Assembly: GCA_030704615.1 (NCBI GenBank)
Contig: CM060733.1
Span: forward strand, 61,628,001-61,692,000
DNA length: 64,000 nucleotides
Direction: 5' to 3'
From: Takakia lepidozioides
Lineage: Eukaryota > Streptophyta > Takakiopsida > Takakiales > Takakiaceae
This document shows positions 11,835 to 23,296 of this stretch, piece after piece (position 1 is the stretch's first letter; each line of letters begins with the position of its first letter). The translations under genes were made by a program, and so were the position numbers. Under the pieces are notes generated by a model. That model ran no database searches. It had not been told where the DNA came from and saw nothing but the letters and a program-made list of their open reading frames with translations.

Positions 11835-12797
11835 TGACTGAAGGGGTGATTTTTTACTGATTCTGGTGACAGTGGATGGAAATCAGAGTGTTGTCCTGAT
11901 TCTTACAAAGATTATATGGAAAATAGTTGTTAGGACGCCAGGTTTTTTCAAAAAGATGGAATGGACCCTTTAAAGAGCGCAGCAAGACAATACCGCCTAC
12001 TACCATAAAGATATCAATTTAGATTAGAACACACAGGAAATTGCAAAAGGCTGTGGCAATGCATATAACAAACATATCCGAAATATACAAAAATGACAAT
12101 CATACATACCTTTCTGTGGTTTCCAGAATTCTTCCAATGTGAGCCTAATCTCTTTGTATGGTGGTTTCCTAAGGATAATCCAAATTTTGTGAAAAAGATT
12201 TAACCGCCGGCGCCCAGTCAGGATATTATTATTATTATTGACTTTATTGAGATTTGAAAAATTGTTGGGATGCTGGCAACTTGATCCTCGCTTTTAACAA
12301 AATATAAATAAATAAATAAAATTAAAAAAGGACCCCCGTTCCCCTTCAAGTTTTGCTAAAAAAAACAAAAAAAAAAAACTTCACTATCAAGGGGCTGATT
12401 TGATGATTGCTTTGAGCTCTTAACCCCACCAAAAAAATTAAAAAATTAACAAAAAAATAATTAAAAAATAAATTTTTTGTCATAAAAGTCACATTGAACA
12501 CATCATTGGGCACCTATGGTAGTAAATATGTCTTCAATTCTCTCTATTTCGTCACAATCCATTTGGTTTCTGTTTTACAACATAGAGAACATAAGGTCCA
12601 TGGAAACATGATGCGTAGTCTCTCTCATAAACCTTGAGCATGGCCCATCCGTCCGGACGTCCTTCTCAGAAGTCGTCACTAGTAGTGCGGAGCAACGCAA
12701 AGCCCTAGTGATGGTTGTATACCGTCCCTGGAGAAGACAACCAGCATGTAGCCTAGTGGGCACACATACCACGTTGGATATGGTTGTGGTTCAAAAC
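11835..12797. other. A/T-rich non-coding stretch
   Basis: Contains (ATT)n near 12225, several A-runs (12300-12480) and a region at 12630-12780 resembling part of the hairpin repeat that follows. No gene is recognised. Confidence 0.5.
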
Positions 12798-12990
12798 CAC
12801 GGTCTAGTGTGTCATGAAAGTGTCCACTGTCCACCTTTCAGCTGGAAGGCATCATAATGAGAAACGGTTGTCCAGGGATATATATATATATACGCTTCCC
12901 GAAGGGAGCGTAACTTATGGTGTCACTTCACCACAAGGGCTACTGCCTTCCAGTTGAAAGGTGGACATCTTCATGACACACCAGACCGTG
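12798..12990. repeat. Hairpin repeat with ~50-bp inverted arms (MITE-like)
   Basis: Arms at 12798-12851 and 12944-12990 pair over most of their length (TGTGTCATGAAAGTGTCCAC against its complement). The loop holds a (TA)n run and a small perfect hairpin CGCTTCCCGAAGGGAGCG (12891-12908). The right arm plus loop edge also matches 24036-24105, on the far side of the LTR retrotransposon, so this is a dispersed repeat. Confidence 0.65.
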
Positions 12991-13653
12991 CTACATGCTG
13001 GTTGTAAAGGGAGCGTAAATTATGGTGACACACTTGGAGACGTGTGTCTCCTATGAGAAACGTGCCTAAGCAGTCTGTTTGGTTTTTAATAATTATTAGG
13101 CGAAAAAAACGGTAGTGTCATTCAAGATGAAGTGGACATGGTGCGTTCGTCTACTTCTATTTTATCCTCTTGACTTCCACCAGTTTGTTTCTATATATGT
13201 TGGTTAACCCTAAGCGCCCGGAGGGCAAGTTTGACTTTTTGCAAAAATGTGACCCCTGCGCGCAGAAAAATCCTTATAAATTGTTGAAAACTTTGAATTT
13301 TAAAATTTTGACCGCACATTACCTACTACAAGCACCTGTCAATTTTGGGGCCAATCAGATCTAAATCCACAAAACGTCACCGTTGAATGTGGGGCCCTTT
13401 TTTGGCCTCACTCACCAAAATTACCTTTTGTTTTTAACGTCAGTGAAAAATTGGCTCACGGGATGAACCCCAAATGGCTTGAATCTGTGAGGTGTTCATC
13501 TTGGTGGGTCCTTCCATCCAACCCAAAAAGAAAATTGGAAATTGGACAAAATTTGGGATGTTGACACTTGGTCAAACACTTGGTGGGTGAATTTGTAAAA
13601 TTGGGTTTAACAGTCGCCGACTCCCTGCTGCTTCGACCAACCAATCTTGCCCT
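12991..13653. other. Non-coding left flank of the LTR retrotransposon
   Basis: No coding or RNA feature recognised. The last bases, CCCT, precede the 5' LTR. Confidence 0.5.
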
Positions 13654-13993
13654 TGTCATGGTTTTAGTCATGGTTATCTATAATTACCTACTTCTAGTTA
13701 ACTAGGACATTTTAGATATTTATATTTATATTTTGTGTGTTGGGACTTCATTTGGTCTCACATGCCAAGTGAGGTGTCGAACCTCACTTGGGACATGGGG
13801 CTAGGCTCATCTTCTTGTAGTTGAGCCTCCATGAGCCTCTCTCACCTCTATAGCTTTAGGTATTGAGAGGGAGTGTGGTGAGGGCTTTGTAGGGTGGATT
13901 CCCTTAGCAAGGGTGCCTTTGGCTTGACTTAGTTTATGTGATTGAGTGGTTCATGAGTGGTGTGTTCCTATTATGTTCACTTTCATTTCATCA
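13654..13993 (+). repeat. 5' long terminal repeat
   Basis: Starts TGTCATGGTTTTAG and ends TTTCATCA. It matches the 3' LTR closely except for a ~35-bp indel near 13803. An A/T-rich TATTTATATTTATATTTT stretch at 13719-13736 could serve as a TATA region. Confidence 0.85.
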
Positions 13994-14579
13994 CTACAAG
14001 AAGATGACCTTATGCTTGTGAGTGCGGAGTGTAAGGATAGTTTTGCACTTGTGTTGATGTACACCAAGGAGTGAGAGAGCTAGGGAAAGCTCAGATATCT
14101 CACAAGGCTTACAAGGTGTTGCAAGGGAGAGTGTTTTTGCATTGCATCAAGGAGGTGGAGAGCTCTTGAGTTACAAGACTTTGCAAGTGTTGCAAGGAGA
14201 AAGCATTATGTGCGCGGAAGCAAAATGTTTGAAAGTTTGAGATGAGAGCTAGAAGAAGGAGCGCCATCTCTTGTATCTCAAGTGTTATGACAACCATTTG
14301 CCAAGGAAGTGGCTTGTATGGTGAGAAGAATCATGCATTGAAGGTTTGTGGAAGTCTTATTACACACTAGGGTTTCAAAGCTTGGAAATGAAGCTCTTAC
14401 ATCACAAGAGGATCGTCTTGTGCATGGAAAGCATAGATGCTAGGGTTTCATGAGCTTTGCAAAGCACTGTGGAATGAAGGCGTGCATGTGATGACATGTG
14501 GCTAGCCACCAAGAGGCTATGGAGTGCTTGTTCTAGGTTCAAGGTTTCTATGATGTGGGAGAAGAGCCAAGGAGCGGCG

Positions 14580-15010
14580 CGAGCTTGGGCTTGAAGCACA
14601 GTGAAGGAAAAAGGCTGATTTCCCTTGTGAGAAAGGAGTTCATGTGTGGAGCATACTTTCAACCCATTTGAGGCTTGTATTTTCAGGTTTTGGAGTGCAA
14701 GACAAGAAGTAATGGGCTGATTTCTCTTATACGAGAGCGGCGCATGTATGGAGCATATTTTCTGCCATTGAGGCTTCTATTTTCAAGCTATGGAGAGCAA
14801 GAAAAGAAGGGAGAGGGCTGGTTTCCACGTAGGTGAAAGAAAAACACTTGTGGAGCATGCTCTCTAGTTGGGGTTTGCAACGTCAAGCTCTAGGAGAGCT
14901 AGGAGAGTGAAGGGACGGAGCGGATTCTCTTGTGTGTGAAGATACGCATGTGTAGAGCATGCTTTTGGCTTGAGCTTTGCAATTCCAAGCTTGAGAAGAG
15001 TGGCTCTTGA
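14580..15010 (+). repeat. Leader tandem repeat, four diverged ~110-bp units
   Basis: Each unit contains a variant of GTGTGGAGCATGCTTT, then GAGGCTTGTATTTTCAAGCT, then a run with GAGAGCAAGA and GGGCTGATTTCTCTT. It lies in the untranslated leader between the 5' LTR and gag. Confidence 0.75.
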
Positions 15011-15329
15011 GCTAGCAAGTGAAAGGAGCTTGAACGACCAAGGCTTGAGAGGAGATAATAAGGCTTGGTGACTTGCTAAAGGAGGTAAAAAGCTTTGTTC
15101 TTGAGTTCCAAAGAGATGTGAAGCTTGTTGTGTGGCAAATGCATTGCTAGAGGAGTTGGACCAAAGCTTGGTTGCACCTTGAGGTGAAGAAGATCAAGAG
15201 AGCTTGTCTTGGTATCACATGGAACTCATGAAGGCTTGAGAAGATCAAACATGAAGCTCAAGGAAGCACAAACCCTAGCATGGGATGCACAAACCCTAGC
15301 ATGAGATGCACATGGAACCCTAGGTTCAT

Positions 15330-15449
15330 GGGAACAGTCACCAAAGTGTGGGAACGGTCACCGTAGTCTGGGAACCGTCATTGTAGTGTGGGAACCGTCA
15401 CTGTAGTCTGGGAACGGTCACCAAAGTTTTGGAACGGTCACTATAGGCT
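15330..15449 (+). repeat. Leader minisatellite, six 20-bp units
   Basis: Units are variants of GGGAACGGTCACCGTAGTCT in direct head-to-tail array with no spacers. Confidence 0.9.
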
Positions 15450-15608
15450 GGGAACATAGTGACATATAAAGACAATATAGGGCTTTTGGAGGATTTTCCT
15501 TTTGGAGGATTGTTTGGGGGATCTTTGGGGTCCTTTGAGGAGCTTTTGTAAGGCACTTTGAAGAGCTCTTGAAGAGGTATTTGGATAACTGTTTGGAGGA
15601 CTATTTGC

Positions 15609-15872
15609 GGTCCTTGAAGGCCAAGTTTTGGCAAGTTTTTGGAGCTTTTGAAAGGCTATGTGGAGGACCATTTGGGGTCTTTGAAGGCCAATATTTGTCA
15701 AGTTTTTGGAGCCTTTGGAAGGCTGTTTGGAGGGCTGTTTGGGGTCCTTGGAGGCCGATATTTGGCGAGCTTGAGGAGTCTTTGGCGACTTGTTGAAGGA
15801 CTATTTGGGGTCCTTGAGTGCCGAGATTTGGCAAGCTCTTGGGGCCTTGGTGTACTGTTTGAAGTACCATTG
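15609..15872 (+). repeat. Leader tandem repeat, four ~66-bp units
   Basis: Units begin GGTCCTTGAAGGCC, continue ATATTTGGCAAGTTTTTGGAG and end GGACTATTTGG. This is the third separate tandem array in the same leader. Confidence 0.85.
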
Positions 15873-16538
15873 TGCAAGCTTTGGGAGCCTTAGTGAGATT
15901 GTTTGAGGGACATCTTGAGGGCTCTTAGAGAGTTATTTGAGAGATCTTTGAAAGGTCTTGTCTATTGCTTAAGTAAAAGAGTGTGGAGATAGGGTAGTGG
16001 GATGAGATCATGTTGTGACAGGAATTGCTTTAGTCTCTCTTCCTTGTAGTCTTCCACTCTCTGTAGGCCAAAACCTTTCCGTAGGTGGAGGCAAGAGTCA
16101 GTCCGGGTTTGGGCTAGGGTGTCTTGCGGAAGCGACATTGTGGAGTGTTTTTTGTGTGGGGGGTTTACTGTTTTGATTTTCTTGTGTTTGGATCCCCTCT
16201 ACACCTGCATGCTTGACTGTGCGCCATGTCAATTTTGTGTGGGCGCTTGTTTTCATAGGAGGTTGGTCCGGATTTGATCACCGGTCAATCTTAGAGCGTA
16301 CTGTCGGTGGTGAGGTTGGGGTGACGCCATTATTGTTCTCTTATGGTAAGGCTGGATTGATGACCAGCAGACCATATGAGTGCTTGCGGTGGATGCAGTG
16401 CAGGTGCAGGTTTATGTTATGAACCTAGTAGTCTAAGCCATTAGCTGCAACAGGTTCTCTAACCGGTTATCTTGTGGAAAGGGGGATTAGAGACAGGGGC
16501 GTGGAAGGGGCTGTTTCAGCACCTTGAGGGGCCGCCCA

Positions 16539-17695
16539 TGGATGATTACCATGAGTTTAGGCGGGGACATGAGGTGGAGATTGAGGAATGGCGGGAGTAT
16601 TGGTCACCTGACTATATCTCCATCACCAAAGGCACATAAGGGCAGCGGCGACACCAGCAGCTACACCAACATCCCAATCGCAAGCACTAGTAGTGGGACA
16701 AGTGGTACAAGAGCTGGGAAATCTACTCAAGCTCCTGTTGCAGCACCAGCCCGTGCCTACCTTTAATCTAGTTGTGGAGTTCTTGATCGAGGAGTTGAGA
16801 AGAAACTACCAGGGGAAGTTGCGGAGCTTGTAAGAGTTCCAACGGAGGCCTACTGAGAGTTTGAGGGAGGCTTACACGCGCATGAGATGCTTGATAAATG
16901 TAACCCAAGCGGTTACGGAAGCTCAGGCAGTCCAATTCTGGTATGGGATATTGGACAAGGAGCTGAAGAGAAAGGTGCGGGATGCAACTCTCCTACAAGT
17001 GGACCAACTCACCTTAGCAAATGTGTTTTTGCTGGCAGAGCAGATAGAGCTCAATATGGTGGAGGAGCGAGTGGTTATGGTGGGGTTTGGCAATGAGACA
17101 CAACGAAGTGGGGCTCCTAGCCAACAATAACTACTACCCTAACGTGTTCAAGGCAACAAGGGGGCTCAGGTGAAGCCCAGGTAAGGACAGAGAGGATCTC
17201 AGATGCAGAGGTCTCTTCCTTCATTCTCGGGCCAACAACAGTTGGGTGTGACTTGTTGGGATTGTGAAGGACCCCATGTCAAGAAGGATTTCCCGGAGAG
17301 AGACAAAGGGCCTGCACAGGCACAGCCTACATAACTATAGTGTGGGCATTGTTGAAAGTATGGGCATGAGTAGGCCCATTGTTATGGCTTGCATCTTGAG
17401 CTACGGCCAGGCCAGTTCCAAGGGAACAATGGTGGCCGAGGACGAGGCAATGTAGTCCAGAGAGGTAGAGAAGGCAGAGGTTGGGGTGTAGGTTGTAACC
17501 AAAACCAAGGAGCACAGGGTCAAGCTCAAGGTCATGACCAAGGCATGGTGGATAGACTTGCCCAGCTAGAGCAACGTCTTGCTGCCATGGCCACTACTCA
17601 TGTTGCGCCAGCTCCAAGGCTTGAGGTTCAAGCCCCACCTGCACAACCTCCTATGCCTAGGGAAGACCAGATTGGTATGGGCTTCATGTGTGGAA
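16539..17695 (+). pseudogene. gag polyprotein of the gypsy element, broken
   Basis: Gag packages the retrotransposon RNA. An ATG at 16539 opens MDDYHEFRRGHEVEIEEWRE, and the capsid-like region runs in another frame from about 16650 (LVVEFLIEELRRNYQGKLRS, then SLREAYTRMRCLINVTQAVT) to a stop at 17128. Two CCHC zinc knuckles follow: the first (near 17249) reads CWDCEGPHVKKDF, with the last cysteine replaced by phenylalanine; the second (near 17342) reads CGHC...YGHE..HC with two stops inside. A Gly/Gln/Arg-rich stretch and proline-rich linker follow (17400-17690). Stops, frame changes and the lost cysteine make this copy non-functional. Confidence 0.75.
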
Positions 17696-18269
17696 CCGCA
17701 CGTGCAGGGCCATTGCATGTATTGGACTCTGCTGCTGCTGTCACTCGAGCAGCAACGCGTGCTCCTGAGCCAAGAGGAGCGGATGTGGATTTTGATCCAC
17801 AAAGGGGGGAAGCGAGTCGTCAGACAAGGCTTCCACAGCCTTTACATTGGCTGAGACAATGCCACCTATGCCATCAATGGCACCCGCTCGCCCAGGTGTG
17901 TCGACAGAGGTAGAGCTACGAGTACCATTGGGGAGAGTTGGTGTGGCTCGGGAAATGCCAGTGGGTGGTGCTGCAAAGCAAGGTGCAGCCAGTACATTGT
18001 TGGGAGCAGCTACGGCGGTTTGCCAAGCTCCATTGTTTTCTGCAATGACCATTGCAGTGCCGGGAATTTGGCCAGCTGCTGTGTTCAGACTAGCAGCTAC
18101 ACTCTGTGAGACGAGTGATTCATCTGCATTATCTGCGGGGATAGCAGATAAGGTGCAGTCTATGGATGCCTTGGATTCGTGGGTGAAGTCAACCACAGCT
18201 GCGCCATGGCAAGCGGCAGCTGCAAGGTTGGAGGAGTTGTCAGCTAGGCCAGCCATTGAGCGCAGCATG

Positions 18270-18770
18270 GTGACTCCTGGAGTAGTCTTGGTGGACAATC
18301 AAGATGAAGTGTTTCAGTTGGGTGGCCCAACCGGGAGGAGGTATAGGCCATTGCGGGTCTTGTTGGACTCGGGAGCATAGCCTTTGATGTTGGGGAGAGC
18401 AGCAATTGCAGGCTTGGGCCTTACAGAGACGGACTTGGAGCCTTGCCCTTTCCAAATTCAAACATCTTTGGGTGGTTCAAAGAAGGTGCGAGGGCCTTGG
18501 CGCCAGGTGGCGACCCGCGGGGTTTGTTTGCGACGGCCCGACGTTGCAAAAAGGTGTTGCGGGGTTGGCTCTTTATTCGATTGCAGCGGGATCATCCTAC
18601 GGACGGCTTAGTCATGAGAGCTAAAGCCATTGTTACGGACGCGATGTCCTATGATGTGCTTGTTGGTGGGGCTGTGTTGTACCCATGGGATTTACTTTGG
18701 ACTTTTGGGAGGAAACGATATTCTACCGGCCGGAGCGGCAATTAGGGGATGACCGACGTGCACTGCTCCC
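18270..18770 (+). pseudogene. Retropepsin-like aspartic protease, broken
   Basis: The catalytic signature LLDSGA is encoded at 18360-18377 and is followed at once by a TAG stop (18378-18380) where a polar residue would be expected; the frame then continues PLMLGRAAIAGLGL. The C-terminal part, AIVTDAMSYDVLVGGAVLYP (18625-18684), carries the second half of the fold and is in another frame. The protease would cut the Gag-Pol polyprotein. Position between gag and the methyltransferase fits. Confidence 0.75.
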
Positions 18771-19084
18771 AGTGCGGTTTATTGGGAATGTAACGGTGGA
18801 TCATAGGAACATGATGCCAACATTGGCTGCATTCTCAGGTGTGGTGGCTTGGGGTGGTGAGCTCTTGGAGGGCAATAGCCATGCAAATGATAGGCCACCA
18901 TCTGATGAGGACAAGCAATTGGCATACAAGGCTGAGTTGCTTCCTCATGTTCCTGTGCATAGCTCACTGTGGGGTGCAATTGGGGATTTACAGTGAGTGG
19001 CAAACTAGTGTGTGCAACAAGCATGGCAGGAGGCCTTTCCATCGATAGGTGAGGGGAGTTTCAGTGACATCACCTGGACCTCCT

Positions 19085-20098
19085 CAGTTAGCTCCATTAG
19101 ACACAGTGCCTATTATCTGGCAACAACCTGACTCAGGCATTTGTTTGCTAGACCTGTTTGGAGGCATGAGCACTGGGCTTGTAGGAGTGTTGCAAGTAGG
19201 AATCAAAGTACGCAAGTACTTGTATGTGGAGAAGGATGAGATTGCTCGGCGTGTTTCCATGCGCCATGTTGCCTTGCTCACACATCAATATCCCGAGTTG
19301 TTGCCTCTCTCAGCAATTCAAGGGTACTAAAAGGCCTTGCCAGCAGACATTACCATGCTGGGCGGCGGAGGATTTGGATTGGCATGGTCCCATTGACTTG
19401 GTGATAGGAGGGTGCCCTTGCCAAGGACATTCTCCCGTAGGTCATGGTAATGGTTTGCATGATGCACGATCGCATCTGTTTTGGGAGATGCTGCGAGTGT
19501 TGCGTGACTTGCAGGTGAGGCAAGTGCAACCTCCAGCTTACATCCTGGAGAATGTTCATCTCATGGGGGATTCTTGGGCTAGGGTTATGGCCAGTGTACA
19601 TCAGATCCGGTCATGGATTGGACCAGCTGTATTGTTGGATGCAGCTGCAGTGGGTTCACGGGCACATAGGCCTAGGTTGTGGTGGACCAATCTTGCACCA
19701 CCAGAGTTGCTCAAGAGAGCCTATGATTCCATTCATCGGCCACCCAACCTCACGGTTGAGGGCATTTTGGACCAAGGGAGACAACCACAAAGAGTGCAAA
19801 ATGATGACCGTCCACCTTTGGCGGTGATCAATCGAGTGGGGCAACCACGTGCGGCCTTGCCTACACTCATGAGTTTTCCTTCAACTCATGCTTTTCGAGA
19901 CAATGGTCCAGGGTTGATTTGGGACAATGTGCTACAGCAACTAGTGGAGCCTGGTGCAGATGAGCGAGAGTGGGCAAATGGGGTGTGCCACGGGCACTAT
20001 AGCTATGCCAACTCTGTTAGAGGAATCATGACGCCAGGTGTTGGGTCAGACAATGGATCTCAATTGCTTGACATGGGTCATTGGCTTGTGCATGGCTG
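19085..20098 (+). pseudogene. Cytosine-C5 DNA methyltransferase domain inside the gypsy pol region
   Basis: The domain carries the ordered motifs of C5-cytosine methyltransferases, which transfer a methyl group from S-adenosylmethionine to DNA cytosine. Motif I is LLDLFGGMSTGL (19144-19179), for AdoMet binding. Motif IV is GGCPCQGHS, with the catalytic Cys at 19419-19421. Motif VI is ENV at 19548-19556. Motif VIII is represented by RPRLWW near 19670. The segment RVGQPRAALPTLMSFPSTHA (19835-19893) sits in the target-recognition region, and the motif X-like TMDLNCLTWVIGLC lies at 20044-20085 in another frame. PCQG resembles DNMT1/CMT and bacterial enzymes rather than the PCN of DNMT3/DRM. A TAA at 19328, a frameshift near 19365 and another near 20035 disrupt it. 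It lies between protease and RT on the same strand, so it belongs to the element. All catalytic residues remain readable, so decay is recent. Confidence 0.9.
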
Positions 20099-20469
20099 AG
20101 CAACAGATGCAAGCATTGGTGGCTACTTCTGCACTTCCATTGGATATTGCACCATCTCTGCCAACCGGGACGGTGGAGGCAGTGAGTGGGGGCGAGCATA
20201 AGATCATGGGGTGCAAACATCCATGACAGATGTAGGATGAGATGCGCAAAGAGAGAGTCATTGGATCTCTCAAGCAGCAGTATGAGGAGTGGGGAGAGCC
20301 ATACACTGAGGATCAGTTGGAGGCCAAGGTGGCTAAGGTTTTTGAAGAGGTTGAGAATGTTTCTTGTTCAAAGGATGTTCTCAAGGTGGCTATGGCGGAA
20401 CAAGTGGAGGCTACGCCACAGTTAGGGTGGGCGGACAAGGCCCAAGAGGTTGCTATCTAGCAACCAAAA

Positions 20470-21409
20470 GATGCGTCTCCTACTTCCAAGCCTGGTGTAC
20501 CCAAGGTTACAGTCATTGTGGACAATTGGGAACCAGATGTTGGACCTACAGTCACCGGAGGAGAGAGATGGAGGATCCAGCGATTTCTAAGGGCTTATAG
20601 AAATTGTTTTGCCTTCGGTTGAAAGGATTTGGGGAGTTTGAAGGGCCGGGAGATTCGCAAGTGATACGCCAATTTTTCGAAGGCCCTACATGTATAGTGA
20701 CATGGAGAGGTCTTTGATCGAGTCATGGACTATGGAATTGTTCGAAGCTGGATTGGTGGAGTTGTCAGGCGGGGAGTATGCCTCGGCAACGGTGAACCGT
20801 CAGACTAAGTCCGATAGATATGCTATGCCAACTCCAGAGGAAATCTTTGATGCCATTGGGCATGCGAAGGTGTTTAGTACATTGGACTTACTATCGGGTT
20901 ATCACCAGTTGCCAATCAAAGAGGCTGACAAGCAAAAGACGACATTCTGGGGGATTGACCAGCATGAGAAGGATTGTTTGTACCAATGGCGCTTCCTACC
21001 ATTTGGGAAGAATGCTCCAGCAGAGTTTCAGAGGGTCATGGATAGGATTCTTGTAGGGCTAGACTTCGCCCGGTGCTATATTGATGACATCATCATCTTT
21101 AGTGCCACGGTTGAGGAGCATGAGAGACACCTTCTGGTGTTGTTTGAGCGCTTGAAGGTGCATGGATTGAAACTGCACCCTGGCAAGTGCAAGTTCTTCC
21201 ATGATCAGATTGAGTATCTAGGCCACATGATATACCCTGGAGGATTGGGTGTTCAACAGACAAAAGTGGAGGCTATTGCACGCATTCCACGCCCCATAGA
21301 TGTAAGCAAAGTTCGTGCTTTCATGGGGTTGGCAAACTACTATCGTCGGTTTGTCAAGGGATTTAGCAGCATTGCAAAGGCTCTTACCAAGTTGATCAAG
21401 GTGGGTTAG
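20470..21409 (+). pseudogene. Ty3/gypsy reverse transcriptase, internally deleted
   Basis: RT copies the element RNA into DNA. The main open part (20690-21409) contains FSTLDLLSGYHQLPIKEADK, FLPFGKNAPAEFQRVMDRIL, the catalytic YIDD at 21077-21088, GHMIYPGGLGV and RAFMGLANYYRRFVKGF, all classic gypsy RT motifs. The first RT block, normally a V..KKDG..R.C.DYR.LN string, is missing: the frame jumps from GEYASATV directly to NRQTKSDRYAMPTPEEIFDA, a loss of about 25 residues. FGLKNAP is shortened to FGKNAP. A TAG stop ends the frame at 21407. The N-terminal linker (20500-20690) is in other frames. Confidence 0.9.
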
Positions 21410-21905
21410 GAGTGGCAGTGGGAGGAGGAGCAGGAGCAAGCCTTTGAGGAACTCAAGGCTCGGTTGACTTCTGCGCCTATACTGAGGCGGCCTATTCGGA
21501 GGCGGCCTATTCGGGGGCGGCCTTTCCATCTACATACGGATTGGAGTATGCTGGGGATTGGAGCAGTGCTCATATAAGTGGATGATGAGGGAAGAGAGTT
21601 CATAGTGGCATATGCTAGCCGCTTGAACAATGATGCCGAGGCAAAATATAGTTCCTATGAAGGGGAGTGTCTAGCTGTAGTATGAGTAGTGGCACATTTT
21701 AGATGCTACCTCTATGACAATCTCTTCACCCTTGTCACGGATTACCAACCATTGAAGTGGGTGATGGAGTCAGACAAGCTTATAGGGAAGCTTGCACGGT
21801 GGGCACTTATGCTTCAAGAGTACGACTTCCAGGTGGTGCATTGAGCCGGAATAGTCAACCGGGATGCGGATGGATTGAGTCGCAATCCATGCACAATTGA
21901 GCTTG
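21410..21905 (+). pseudogene. RNase H domain of the gypsy element, with stops
   Basis: Follows RT in the same frame after the stop: QAFEELKARLTSAPILRRP, HLHTDWSMLGIGAVL, FIVAYASRLNNDAEAKYS, GECLAVV, then DYQPLKWVMESDKLIGKLAR and NRDADGLSRNP. It would degrade RNA in the RNA-DNA hybrid. A small direct duplication (CGGCCTATTCGGAGG, 21487-21525) inserts extra RRP units before the first Asp. In-frame stops occur near 21576, 21683 and 21842. Confidence 0.85.
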
Positions 21906-22261
21906 ATGATACAAGAGCTCATTGGCATGGTGAGACAGACGAGGAGATGGTGCCAAGATGGCACACATCTGCCTTTTTGGGCATTCTAGCAATGGGAGCT
22001 CAAGCTGGTCCATCCAATGTGATTGGTCATAGAGATAGTGTGCATGGCAATCCAGAGATCAGTGAAGAGCTTGGTGGTGCTAAGGATGTGCAAGAAGATG
22101 CAACAGTGTTGGCCTACCCTCGTACTAGAGAGACAGCAGCCAGTGTGACTGCTAAGGAGAGAGATCGGATCCTACAACGAGCCAAGAGGTTCAAGTGGGA
22201 GGGGACTCACCTACTCCGAGTATGGGAGGATGGACAAGTGAGGATTGTGCCTCATCCAACA

Positions 22262-22477
22262 TAACCAGCGCGATTGGTACGCCATGCCCATGAGGAGTTG
22301 GGACATTTTGGAGTGCGGCGCACTCATAGTTTGCTGCAAGGACAGTATTGGTGGCGGGGCATGCACACGGATGTACAGCAGTTAGTGGCAATGTGCATGG
22401 TGTGTGATAGAGTGCGGGCTTCTTTCAATGCATCTACTCCACAATTGCATCTTTTACCCATTATGGATTTGGGCTAG
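22262..22477 (+). pseudogene. Integrase zinc-binding (H2C2) domain; catalytic core absent
   Basis: The frame reads RHAHEELGHFGVRRTHSLLQ then YWWRGMHTDVQQLVAMCMVC, the HHCC zinc-binding domain of retrotransposon integrase. The DDE catalytic core that should follow is missing: after HLLPIMDLG the sequence passes straight to a segment (22480 on) that normally lies beyond the core. The loss probably removed several hundred bases by internal deletion, so this copy cannot integrate by itself. Confidence 0.8.
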
Positions 22478-22479
22478 AG

Positions 22480-22977
22480 TTGTTCAAGAGAGTCATGCCT
22501 ATGGCTTTTGAGAACCTTGCTATTGCCCAACACCGAGACATATTGAGGTACGCCACTATACGTGGAGGGGGGTATCGGCCAGATGTTTGGCGATTCCATC
22601 CTGGGGACTATGTGTATTTGCAGCAGACAGTGTCTACGACCTTGGATGTCACAACAGGTCGTATGATTCTAAGGGTCCGGGAGGTGTTGCCTTCAGGAGT
22701 GTTGATTCTGGAGGGTCGAGATGACATGGTATGGAAGGACCATGTGCGCAAATGTGCGCCATGTCACCTTTCACATGTGGATGAGATAATATATCCTAAC
22801 CTTGCAGTGGTACCTACAGGGTTGCGTTGCATGCTATGTGGGCATGTTGGTGGTGCCGCGACCATGTTGGTGTGTGACAAATGCTCAAGGGGGTGGCACA
22901 TGGGTGCTTGACACCGCCACTTGAGGAGGCTCCTAGTGGAGAATGGTTGTGTCCACGATGCCTTGAACAGAGGTAGT
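22480..22977 (+). pseudogene. Integrase C-terminal segment with PHD finger
   Basis: After AQHRDILRYATIRGGGYRPD comes the integrase C-terminal barrel-like part (RFHPGDYVYLQQTVS ... RMILRVREVLPSGVLILEG), in the place where chromoviruses keep a chromodomain. Here it leads into a PHD finger: CMLCGHVGGAATMLVCDKC, GWHMG, then, after a one-base frameshift at about 22908, [20 protein letters not shown]. The spacing C-X2-C...C-X2-C-X4-H-X2-C...C-X2-C is complete when the shift is allowed for. PHD fingers read histone H3 tails, so this domain may have guided integration to particular chromatin; that role is inference. Confidence 0.8.
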
Positions 22978-23296
22978 GGGGCATGACAGTGGCGAGGTTG
23001 ACAAGTGATCCAAGGTCTAGCTAACGGGAGTTCAATGCCATGGACACCCAATTGAAGCCATGGATTGCAGGAATGCGAGTAACGATGGGGCTACTTTTGC
23101 ACCCGGCCTCTTGATCTATTGACTTCAGATACTGGGACTTGGGCGATTGATGACCAAACGATGATCTTATTGGGATGGATACTTGTCAGCTATCCGGTGT
23201 TAGAGGGATCTGCAGCACATCCATGACATAACCTGGAAATTTGTGTGATTTCTTTCTCTTGTGTCTTGGTTGATAACTTTCGTGGCTAGGAGGGCG

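Noticed and set aside
15330-15449. Regular 20-bp repeat array, considered as CRISPR-like
   Set aside because: There are no spacers between units and the setting is a eukaryotic retrotransposon leader; it is a minisatellite.
17741-18298. Long minus-strand open frame across the protease region
   Set aside because: Antisense shadow of the gypsy polyprotein with no motif of its own.
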